Assembly (NCBI GenBank): GCA_015657535.1
Contig: JADHZB010001292.1
Span: 1-23,445 of the forward strand
DNA from: Nephromyces sp. MM_2019
Taxonomy: Eukaryota > Apicomplexa > Aconoidasida > Nephromycida
Length of the DNA stretch: 23,445 nucleotides
Direction: 5' to 3'
The notes under the pieces were generated by a model that worked only from the letters and a program-made list of their open reading frames with translations, was not told the DNA's origin and searched no databases. Positions 1 to 9,700 of this stretch are shown piece after piece; within the stretch, counting starts at the first letter, position 1, and every line of letters begins with the position of its first letter. Made by a program: the position numbers and the translations under genes.

Positions 1-1554
1 GGGGGTGGAGTACCATCACTACTGGGCGATGGAGAACTGTACGGCTTGTGAGAGTATTTTCTCGTAGAATCTTCTTCAGGAGGGTAGAAGGATGTAGGCC
101 TTCGCTTCGGCAACTCAGCCTCTGTGAGAACTGGAGCGTTATGGTTATGATAAGGGCATCCCTTGGAATCTGTGCTAAAGTAGGATATTTTGATGCAACA
201 GGAGGGTATCTTCAAACATGAAGAGAAGATGAAGACCCCCACTTTCAAATGATTTATCTTCGAGGAAGGAGAAAAAGTTTCCCTTGAAAGGCAGCTTATA
301 GTGCTAAATGTCTGAGCAGCAGGGAGAAGAAATCCATTCCTACGGTTGAAGGAAGAGGAAGCAACAGGGGACCTAAAATAAATCAAAGAGTGCGTAGCTA
401 AAGGTACACACTCATGCTGGGAGTATACACACTGGGAGGAGAATATATACTGAAAGGAGCACACACAAACATACATAAACTCACACACTCACAGACTCAC
501 ACACCCCCATACACCCCCCCCCCCACCTCACACACACACACTAAAAAAATTGATTTTTCCGCTGAAATCACATCACCTTCCTCCAGAAAAGACAAAGAGC
601 CCAGCTCCCCAGAGAGATTCTCTTCCGGAGCGTATCATACTCCTTCCTTTATAATCAAAGTAATAGCAACACACAGCCTCTTGCCATGAAGAAAACGAGG
701 ATTTTCTGGAAGCTCTTGATGCTATCTCTACTCTTTTCAAAACCCTCTTCAAGCTTTCCTTCCTTAAAGAAGCAAAAAGAAGGCAAATTGAACCTCAAAA
801 ATACGATTTTTGCAGGGTGTAGAAGCAGGGAAAACTGCCTAAAAACAAGCAAAAGAGAGGCAAAACGTAGGGAAGATGAGTGTGGATAGTAGACTCTGAG
901 AGAAGCAGAAAATGGAGAAACACACAAAAGCTGATATTAAGATGAAATGCAGAAGAATGCAATGAAATGCTTGCAGAATGAAGGTGTGAGTGTGTTCAGT
1001 AGGAAAATCGCAAAACTTTAGGAGCTTTCCGGTAGTTTTAACAAACGCTGAAAAAGCATTTTGGTTGAAAGTACACGCAAGATTAGCTTCAAGTAGTGTG
1101 TCGGAGACTTTGTTTGTGTGTGTGTGGATGTTGGAGATAGTGTGTGAGTAGTGGGGTTTCGCTGGTGCTTGTGTAAGAATTGGAGTTCTGTTGGAGTGTG
1201 CTGTATAATTAGAGTTTTGCTGGTGTGTGAAAATTGGAGTTGCTTGTTGTTTGAGTATCGGAGGCTTTTGGTGTGTGAGAACTGGAGTTTTTTTAATGTC
1301 CAAATTTTGAAGCTTTGCTCGTGTGTGTGCAAATTCAAAAGTATCCCTAGTGTGTATGAGCCTCCTTTTCACAGAATGCTGCAAATATGCTCCCTTCCTT
1401 TTTCATGCTCACCGGCTAGCATTCCAAAGAATGAGAGGGTTATAAAAGACATTCAATCATTTTAAAGCTTTCACACATGAAAAAGGTGCAATCAAACGAT
1501 TTCTTCAGTAAATAATAGCTCATAAACTTACTTCACAAAACACAGCCTACGCAT
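1..1554 (-). CDS. Probable multi-exon gene, 5' part, presequence-like N-terminus; runs off left edge
   Basis: I do not recognise this protein. The minus strand is open from about 476 to the window edge, and the model joins a short ATG exon (1532-1554, start MRRLCFV, A at -3) to an exon at 372-1. The intron 373-1531 begins GTAAGT and ends TTTATTTTAG, and both junctions are phase 2. About 131 residues are visible. The first ~80 are rich in Ser, Arg and hydrophobics with almost no acid, and end near YFSTDSKG, which resembles a mitochondrial presequence cleavage region. After that the protein becomes polar and Pro/Ser/Arg-rich (GCPYHNHNAPVLTEAELP and onward), typical of real coding sequence. The intron would hold the CA and GT repeats listed below. 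Upstream exons are possible: donor-like sites on the same strand at about 1627, 2352 and 2716 can be joined in compatible phase, in which case the presequence reading would be wrong. An ATG at 476 is the unspliced alternative. Confidence 0.45.
455..545. repeat. CA-rich alternating purine-pyrimidine tract
   Basis: Degenerate CA repeats (acacaca, with ctcacacac phases), broken by a run of C at about 514-525. The open frame through it on the plus strand gives only Thr/His/Pro low complexity and is not a gene. It lies inside the proposed first intron of the left-edge gene. Confidence 0.8.
1110..1335. repeat. GT-rich degenerate minisatellite
   Basis: Repeated units of roughly 22-30 bp built on GTGTGTGA(g)AA(t/c)TGGAGTT followed by a T/G-rich spacer such as ttgctg. 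About six diverged copies are visible between 1141 and 1300, after a short (GT)n at 1112-1124. Open frames here on both strands are low-complexity shadows of the repeat. A 13-mer of the unit (gtgagaactggag, 1275-1287) also occurs once at 124-136. Confidence 0.7.
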
Positions 1555-1909
1555 CTTCAAGGTGCCTAGAAGTACGCCGATAAACGCGAAAAAAAAACAC
1601 AAAGAATGCTAAAGAACGTGGAGATTACCTTGCATTCCTGAGCCTAGAGACGTGTGTGCTAACCAAAGCTACTGTGGAAGAAGAGCTGTAAAAACATATT
1701 GGAAAAAGCAAAGAAGAAAACTAAAACACGCACAAGCTCGTAGGTCAATCAGATCCACGCACACGAGCTCGCAGATACACGAGCGATTCACACACACTTA
1801 TGTAGATTTATCTACGAAAAAGTGCCGCAAATTGAGTATGAGGAAGACGAAGCTAAATCAAAAGAGGCCAGAGGTAGAAAAGCGTGCAAAAACAAAGGGA
1901 AACTAGAAG

Positions 1910-2110
1910 TTCCTTACTATTCCTCTACATTTCCTGGCGATCTACTGACTGTGCAAAAAATTCCCTCTTCTTCTCATATTCGCACTGAAGAAGGATTTCC
2001 TTACTATTCCTCTACATTTCCTAGCTATCTACTTAGCGTATGTGTGTAAAAAACTCCCTCTTTCCCTCACATTCGTGCTGAAGAAGAATTTCCTTACTAT
2101 TCCTCTACAA
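1910..2110. repeat. 87-93 bp tandem repeat, about 2.2 copies
   Basis: The unit starts with ttccttactattcctctaca. It begins at 1910, 1997 and 2090, so the periods are 87 and 93 bp. The second half of each unit carries a conserved ctccctctt..ctcacattcg..ctgaagaag block. Copies 1 and 2 agree closely in the first ~35 bp (…tctacatttcct…), and copy 3 is truncated after tctaca. The open frames crossing the array (1652-1906 and 1822-2049) do not share a frame between units, because 87 and 93 bp are multiples of three but stops interrupt, and they use non-ATG or internal starts. I do not call a protein here. Confidence 0.85.
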
Positions 2111-2439
2111 AGGAAAACATTTTGCGACTTGACCTACGTCAAGGATAAAAACAAGAAATTTAAGAGGGTAAAATAGAAAAAAAGGAAAAATGAGGTGTTG
2201 TGATGTTTGTGGCTAAGATGTGGGGGAGGAAGGCGTTCTTGCAGATATCTATTCTTGAGTGGGCTGCATCTGTTTGTCGCATCCATACACACGCTCTATA
2301 TGGCAGCACAAAGAAGAGCACAAGCAGATTGTCGAAAAATTATATAGTCTTACCTTCAATATGAGGGAGTTCCGGCAGATGCACATGAAGGAGTTGCACA
2401 TTCGAGAGTTTTTTATTCTAATTTGAGATGGGAATCTGA

Positions 2440-2545
2440 GCGTGTGAGTTGTTGTGTGTGTGCTGGTGTGTGTGTGTGCTGGTGTGTGTGTGTGAGTTGG
2501 TATGTGTTCGCGTGGGCTAGTGTGTGTATGAGTTGTGTTTTTTTT
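2440..2545. repeat. GT minisatellite
   Basis: About five degenerate units of GTGTGTGTG followed by (c)tggt or agttg, near 18-22 bp each. The sequence resembles the GT repeats at 1.1 kb and 22.8 kb and suggests a genome-wide simple-repeat family. No gene is seen in it. Confidence 0.75.
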
Positions 2546-3254
2546 GTATGTAAAATTCAAAAGGGTGCAGGTATTTGAATATGTGCGTATGTGCGAATGC
2601 TCAAATGTGTGAGCAAAGAAATTTCAATGCATGTGTGTGCACGTACATCTTCTGTGTGTGTGTGAACATATTTCCATGTGTATAAGGCATACTCGAATAT
2701 TTTTCTTGTCCTTACCTGCTGTAATATGCGGCTGTTCAGATGCTGAGATTTACATATCTTTCTCTGTGTAATGATTTGCTTGCATCTTCATATTGGTAAA
2801 ACTTAAAAAATATCTCTATTATGCTCGTTCTGATATTTTCAAAGAGAATTGCGAGTTGGTAAGCTGGTGTGTGCGCTGAGCAAGTAACATACTGATTTTC
2901 GGCGTTTCTGCTTCCTTTTTGTGTGTACGAGCACCTAATCAACACAGTGCAACTAGGAACTACTATTTTATGTCTTAACTATATTTAATAATTGATATTC
3001 TACCTTTAAATTAGGAAGAAGAAATGGACCTGATGAAGCAGGTTTACAAATATAAATCCGCACTTTCACTATATTTTATAAAATTATTACTATTTCACAG
3101 AATTATATGAAATTATCATTAAATTTTGATGTTTTCAGTAGTAAATTTTGTTTTAGTTATTTTATCCGAAGCTAAGACCATATTATTACTGGTGGATTGA
3201 TGAACTGGAGATTGTTGAAAAATTTGACATGTTCAGTACTCTGAAGAGAAGCTC

Positions 3255-3430
3255 AGTTTGCAGTAGATGTTTTTTCTTGTTAAATATAAACTATAGGTTT
3301 CTTCGCAGTATATGTTTTTTCCCTGACTCTTTTTTTTAGCGGTTTTTTCATCACTTGCAGTAGATCCTGTTTCTCTTTAAAGCTCTTTTTTATATCTTTT
3401 TCTTCGCCACCCACAGTAGAATTCTCTTAT
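3255..3430. repeat. T-rich degenerate tandem repeat
   Basis: Four copies of a (g)CAGTAgAT block followed by a long T/C run, with the block starting near 3260, 3305, 3357 and 3413 (spacing 45-60 bp). On the minus strand this is an A/G-rich array. Stops are frequent in all frames, so it is non-coding. Confidence 0.6.
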
Positions 3431-6400
3431 CTCCATTGAGAGAAACCATCAAAAATTATCTCTCTCAGCTCTCCTAAAAATATCTCACTCCGCTGTTTTA
3501 AATGAATTTTCATCACTTTCAAAGTGAGATTTCACATGAAAGACTCTTTCTGGGGTTTACTGACTGAGTCTACCCTCACTGGCAAGCTCCTCTGTTTATT
3601 CACAAAAACTATTGGAGTGTGTGTGGGAGTATTAAGCCGGCATATAACACAGCTGCTTTCATTGCTAGAAGCCTAAAAAACCTGCATTAGATGTATATAT
3701 CTTTCCAAAAAACCCAAGACACACATTAGATATATCATCAAAAAGAGTGGTTTTGCAGTTTCTTTCTATTATATTTATATTCAATGTATAAAAACGTCTA
3801 AACTGGTTAGCTGCACTCACAAAAAGCTTTCTAATTTGGTAGAAACTCCTTCACATCATTAATTGATATGCTTGTGTGCACATTCTTCTTCTTTCCGTTT
3901 CTCTCTCTTGTCCAAACCATTGTGTAAAAAGTGTGTGGAGCTTCCTAGACAGGCCAGAACACACAGAAAGACTCACCAGCTGGAGAGTACAGAGTCTTCC
4001 CTTTATCTTCGTCGCAACAAACGTGAAGTTTTCTCGGGTAGCAGCACTTTGCAGTGCAGGTTGCTGTAACTTACAGTCAAAAGTTTAGTCAGTCGCAAAA
4101 AAAAGGCTTGTGACCTGCCATTTGATGCTCCTTGCGTTGGTACCTAGTTGTACACACACTGATGCAAGAAGAGACAGCACAAAACGCACACATGAAGCTC
4201 GAGTTGCAGCTTTGGCTGCTCAGCATACGCAGTAACTTGAAGCTTGTAAAAGAGATACACTAGTATTTGGGAAACTAGCTAGTGAAAATCTCATGCTTGC
4301 AAGGTTTAGTTGATGGTATTTTCCTAGCTATCCTGCCAAAACCTGTCTACACTGCAGCTCTCTCAGTCAGGCATTGCTCAAATTGGCTAGTGACATACAT
4401 ATTCTAATCACTAGTTGTAGTAGAGGCAATAATAAATGGCACCCTTGGCACTATGTGCTAGCATCTTGTGGGTTATTGCATATTTCGCAGTATCTACTAT
4501 AAAATCGGTAGTATGGGGTGCTAATTCCGGCAACCCTATGACTCAGGTGGTTTGTAGTTTGCTGAAAATCTAAGATCAACCATCCTCTTAGATGAGGGTT
4601 CTCAAAATAGAGCATCCTCGCAGTAGAGCGTACTATAAGATAAGCATCTTCCCAGATTAGGATCCTTCGCTATGCAGCGCCCACTCGCAGCGAAGTCCCC
4701 TCTCGCAGCTACGCACACCCCCTCCGGCAAACAGGCACACACGCTATAGCACACGGCTCCCGTCGCACACACCCTTTCTTGAAGTAATTGACACACCCCC
4801 GTATGAAAATGGTCATAGGCAATATATCAAATAGATAAACCACCCTATTCTGGCAAAGATAAGCCTGCATACTCGCTAGTACAAAAAAAACGCACAATCA
4901 TCACATCTCGAGCTGCTAAATCCTCCTTTCTTAGTCTTTGTTTGCCCCTGCCCGCGTCGTCAGCAATTTCTAAACTACTCGAATAAAAAAAATATCCTCC
5001 CGGGCCTACTACCTCCCTCCTATTGCATCTTATAAAGCTTATATCATCTCTTGTTGCTATGGAGTGGTTAAAAGAAGCTGAAAATGTTAGCGTTTATGAG
5101 TAAGACAGCTGCTCTTGTAATACCTAATTATGCTGGTTAATACAAGAAAAGTTGCCTAGACACACGCCTAAGACATGTGAATAGGTGTACAAATGAATGA
5201 ATAGTTGCTACATGTAGTGTTTAATCAGAGTAGATGCATGTTAGGGAGTAGCAGAGTATTCTTTTTTGGAATGAACACTTACTTACTCGTCCCCTGCAAG
5301 AGTTAATAGGATTTTCATTCTTTTGATTTAGCAAAAAAAATAATGCGATTTAATGCCGGAATCCGTTAGCAACGCCTATAGGCAGTCGTGAGCTAGGAAA
5401 CGAAGTAAGTAAAATTTTGAAGCAATAAAGACTTGAAAGCATCAAATGGTTTAAGCTGCTTTGCAAGTAGTTGAGATCAAGAGCCGCTGCTATAGACTAC
5501 AAATTGCAAGTACCTAGTAATTTTCCGGCAGCTCTCGGGAAAATTTCTTGAAAAATGCTCATTAAACGCCCAAATTCTTGGTTTCTGTATATTTTTTTTG
5601 GAATTTTTGTAATGCTCACATCCTCTTACCTCACCTGGACTTAAAGTATGAACATGGATATTTCTAGTATAATAAGATTTCTGGCCGTGTTCACTCGCTT
5701 AAGACAAGCCTATTTAGTACATAAAGTAATGAGATATCTGCAATGGCGTAGCATTTAAGCCCTTTACTCACAGGAGGTGGCTGTTCCCTCCATAAAAAAG
5801 TGAAGAGCTGCGTATATATACGAATAATGATTGCACGGAACCCACTGTTGGCCTGAAAACACACATTTCTCGAGGCGTAGCAAAATGATAGCATCCTGGC
5901 TAAAAAAAGTTATAGCAGACTGCGACCTGACGTTTAAGTGCTTTAGATATTCATTTTTCAGCAGATTTTTACCTTTATTTTTTGCTCATACTTATGCATA
6001 CAAGAAAATTTTGCGCGATCCTGTATTACTACGCTATACGATTAGAAATTAGCGACGCAGAGCTGCGATTTTTCAGCGAGATTTCGCTTCATTGGAGATG
6101 TGGGTACTAATCATTCTATTCCCCTGTTTACCATAATATACTATGAACGAAGAATATGCTCCGCCTTATCGCTACTAAAGAGCTACTTAATAGTATTTAC
6201 TATATATGCGGCGGGATGATTGATAAAAAAAAAGATGGCATGGTGCTGCTAAAAGCAGGCTACCAATAAGATTAGCTTATAAAAAAAGGCTTGCTAATGT
6301 AACCTCGATTATTGAAGCATTGCTTTGTAGCTACCATACGTTGTCTGCCACAAAACTTTGTACCTACATATAATATCTTATTCATCATCTAGAACTAAAA

Positions 6401-6680
6401 TTTATTATTTTAGCGTAAAATGCATCGTATGCCAGAAGGTATTTGTTCTTATTGCCTTCATAATATAGGAGATAAGGTAAATTCTAAAACAATTTTTACC
6501 TTACCCCGTTAATAGATATCTGGCACGTGGCCTAGAAATGATGATTTTTCCCAGGATACCTACCCCTTTTAGTAACAATAATCTTCCTAAGCTCAATAAA
6601 AGACTTAATTATTTCCTCTAAATTCATTATTTTAGTAGCAGACTTCAAAATAAAACGCAAGCTATACCCAACCCACCTAT
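3431..6680. other. Intergenic stretch without a convincing gene
   Basis: AT-rich sequence with short open frames only, most with non-ATG starts and no domain I can recognise. Small features seen are a cactag/ctagtg inverted repeat at 4258-4284, a C/G-rich patch at 4675-4800 with antisense Cys-rich open frames that look accidental, and one minus-strand exon-like stretch at 5852-5691 (acceptor TTTTCAG, 53 codons to a stop). I see no tRNA-like A/B boxes. Confidence 0.5.
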
Positions 6681-6698
6681 TCTTTATATGTCCCTTTC

Positions 6699-6700
6699 AG
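6699..6700 (+). other. Possible 3' splice site in the 5' leader of the MORN-AP2 gene
   Basis: A pyrimidine-rich stretch (6681-6698) ends in TTTCAG 87 bases before the chosen ATG. An in-frame stop (6710-6712) lies between the site and the ATG, so it could only be a leader intron acceptor or a trans-splice site, not a coding junction. No matching donor was identified. Confidence 0.3.
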
Positions 6701-6787
6701 AGGCCTCAATAGATTCCATTTTCTACCTTGTTTAGGAAACCAACACCACGGCAGCTCATTCCCACGCAAAGCATAAGAAAGCGAATC

Positions 6788-9700
6788 ATGGATAACTCAT
6801 GGGAAGCGTCTACAAAATGCACTTCTCCACAGGATATTATTCCTGATGGCAGTTCAGCCACCATCACAGAAAATCAACGTTCTACAATACCATCCCTATT
6901 GAAGGGAACGAAGTCTCTCCATGAAGCTTCCCCTGACAACCTTACTACCAGAAACTATTCAATGCGTTGCATCGAAGACAATTCTAGTCAGTGTGAGATG
7001 AAAACAGGTGCTGTATTTCAACCAATAGGACAAGACCACACAATGAGCCTCTCACATTTAATAAATCCACTTGCTAAAACTGAAATAGAGTACGAAGATG
7101 GACAAGCCGAACAAGAAGGCCATGAATCTCATACTGTAGACATGGAGGCTAAAGAGATTATAATGAAGCTTCCAAATGTATGGAAATCCATGGAATCAAA
7201 CGAAACTCTGTCCACAGTTCCCACCGAGACTTTCGAGAGAGAGGGCGTAAAGAGTAATCTACCAACAGGGGATGAATTTGGGGAAGATGAAGAACAAGTA
7301 GTCCGCCAGGTAGAGATTGGCGCTACCAGCAGTAATGGTGGTGAGAGCAGCGACGGAGGGTACAGCGATAACGGAGCATCAAAATTTCCCACTTCGTATA
7401 CGATGCTGGAAGGTAGCCGAGCCACTGCTAATGCCACGGATAGCTTTCGGGGACACGAAGACGACGAAGCCAGTAAGCATCAAATATATTCATCCAGCTT
7501 CCTTCCCCAGCTATGTGATACCAAAGTCGCCGCAAAGTCTAGAAGGAAGAGGGAAAATGAGTATGAAGCGGACATAGAGGTAGACGTGGCGAGAAAAGCT
7601 ATTGCACAGTCAGAACGTCCAGTGCAGCTCATCCACTGTATTAATCAAAATGCAGAAGAAAACGAAATTCTCATGGAAAATCAAAATGAAGGCAGCACAC
7701 GTAGCGGTAATGCGATGCTCCTGAACTCGTCATTTAATTCCGCGATTATGTCTGCTTTGAATAGCAAAAACGATTACAAGGGTAGTACTAGCGTGCAGGC
7801 TACGATGAAGGCTCACAATCCGCTTGGCGTTCAGAGCACTGCCTGTGGTGCAAAACTAAAGGCATACACAAAATGCAACCCAATGGGCTCGGTAGTTTAT
7901 CAGAGATCTTTGCAAAGGCAGATTGAATGCCACCTGGTTTATCTGGCTCACTTGAGATCGCTCCACCCGTATTGGGCTAGCCACCAAAAGTCATATCTTT
8001 ATCATAACTGCATAATTGAGTCGGCCAAGAGCCCAGCAGATCTTTGTTTGTACAGCATAATCTTCAGGCAGATATCGCTTTATAGAGAGTCTGAGTGCAC
8101 GCAAAAATACCGTGGAAGCTACTTTCCAATAACTTTGGGCCCTTCTGCATACCTTAGCTTTGGGAGTTCTACTAGCCTGAGCAACCTAATTCCCCCAATA
8201 ATTTTCTATCATATATTAAAGCAGCTTGATTGTCTTAGATCACTCGCTGACAAGAATTTTTCGCCAATCAGCGAAAGGGATATAATAAATCACTTCGAGG
8301 CAGGTAACTCTCACATACCAAACTACCTCCCCAAATTGCTATCGAAGAAGGACAAGGCGGGAGGAGATTCTGGTCTTAGCGAGGGTAGCTCCAATTTTCT
8401 CTTTAATGTGTCCTACGTTGAGGATACCATGCAAAAAATGGCTCTGCATAGCCAAACCGCGTTGAAAAGGGGAGAACCTAGGGAAATTGGCTCAGCAGCA
8501 GCGTGTGGAGCAAGGGATTCCCTCCGCCTAGAGTGGTCGGATGGGTCAAAGTATGAGGGGGAGGTTACTAAAACTTCCTTTGATGGATATGGTTGGTACG
8601 AATTTGCTGATGGGACAACATACGAGGGGCAGTGGAAAATGAACGCAATGCATGGATATGGAAAACTGAGAATACCGCAGGGTTATACCTATGAAGGGGG
8701 GTTTCACTCTAACAAGCAGCATGGTAGAGGTAAGTGAGAATTGGTGGGTACGCGATATAAATGAAAAGGAAACTGTTACCACGCCGGTGGTAGCGGGAAG
8801 TTCATGCATGAAAGAAGGTGCTTACTGAAAGTGTGTGGCGCTTGTTAATACGATGAATTTCACCAGAGCCTAGTTGAGCATATTATGACTAATTTAATAG
8901 ATTGATTAGTCTACACTGGACGTTTAGGTGCATGTGCCTCTACTATTCCTCTACTCGTGCCAAATCGCTAACTTATCATACGACGTATATCCAGGTTGTT
9001 TCACTGAACCAAGTGGTCGCAGATATTACGGAAACTGGCAGGATGGGCGATTGCATGGCACTGCGATATGTGTACTTCCTTCATATCTACTAGAGTTTGG
9101 GCAATGGCTAAACGGTGAATTCAAAAACTGGTTTAACGGAAAATCTCTAAGCGAAGTTCAGCGAGAGTCTGGTGTGTACACAGCGGAAAATTGCGTGCTC
9201 CAACAGCAGAACAACGATATCTCACTGCTTTCAAGGCGTGAAAGAGGTGCGATAGTGCCCCATTCTAATCATACTAACACCCTGCCTCCTAGAAAAGGAA
9301 TATTCAACAGTAAGGCTAGAGGAGGGAAGAAGAACGTGGTTCTCACGACCCACCACAACGGTAAGGATTACGCGAGTCACCACTGCCAACGACCACTTGT
9401 CAAGACAGTAAAGACTATCAAAGAAGACAATATCCGTGATGGCGCTCCCTCTAAACCATTCAAGGGAGCTATAACGTCGGTAAAGCAGAAGCAGTTAGAT
9501 GAGTGGGAGGTAGCCGCTAAGATGCTCCCTCATGTCCCCCACGTAAACTACAACCGGGTCCTTGGACGATGGTACGCTAGGATAAAGGACGCGCATAGTG
9601 GCAAGAGATTGTGGAAGGGCTACACCTGCGGAATACATGGTTTCATGAAGGCTAGGGATATGGCGATAGAGAGGCTAAGAAATGTGCCAGGTAGTTGGGC

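Noticed and set aside
686..889. Plus-strand 67-codon frame starting MKKTRIFWKLLMLSLLF, signal-peptide-like
   Set aside because: The hydrophobic stretch contains Lys, the rest is a Lys/Arg-rich A/G-biased sequence without motif, and the opposite strand is equally open. Likely chance.
839..1384. Minus-strand 181-codon open frame, Thr/His-rich
   Set aside because: It is the antisense of the GT minisatellite, its THT/TPI repeats follow the DNA repeat, it does not begin with a convincing start context, and it conflicts with the proposed intron.
2249..2560. Minus-strand 103-codon frame
   Set aside because: Its first half is only the GT minisatellite read as Thr-His. The possible exon inside it is in another frame.
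5691..5894. Minus-strand frame with acceptor TTTTCAG at 5853 (…ANSGFRAIIIRIYTQLF…)
   Set aside because: It could be a terminal exon, but no donor partner or motif was found, and an opposite-strand frame is equally long.
7129..7437. Minus-strand 102-codon frame inside the MORN-AP2 gene (and others at 8546-8809, 10363-10750, 11192-11413)
   Set aside because: Shadows of the real coding strand, with no motif and no independent signals.
8902..9093. Plus-strand 63-codon ATG frame across the intron acceptor
   Set aside because: It lies in a different frame from exon 2 and overlaps the intron. The spliced MORN reading explains the region.
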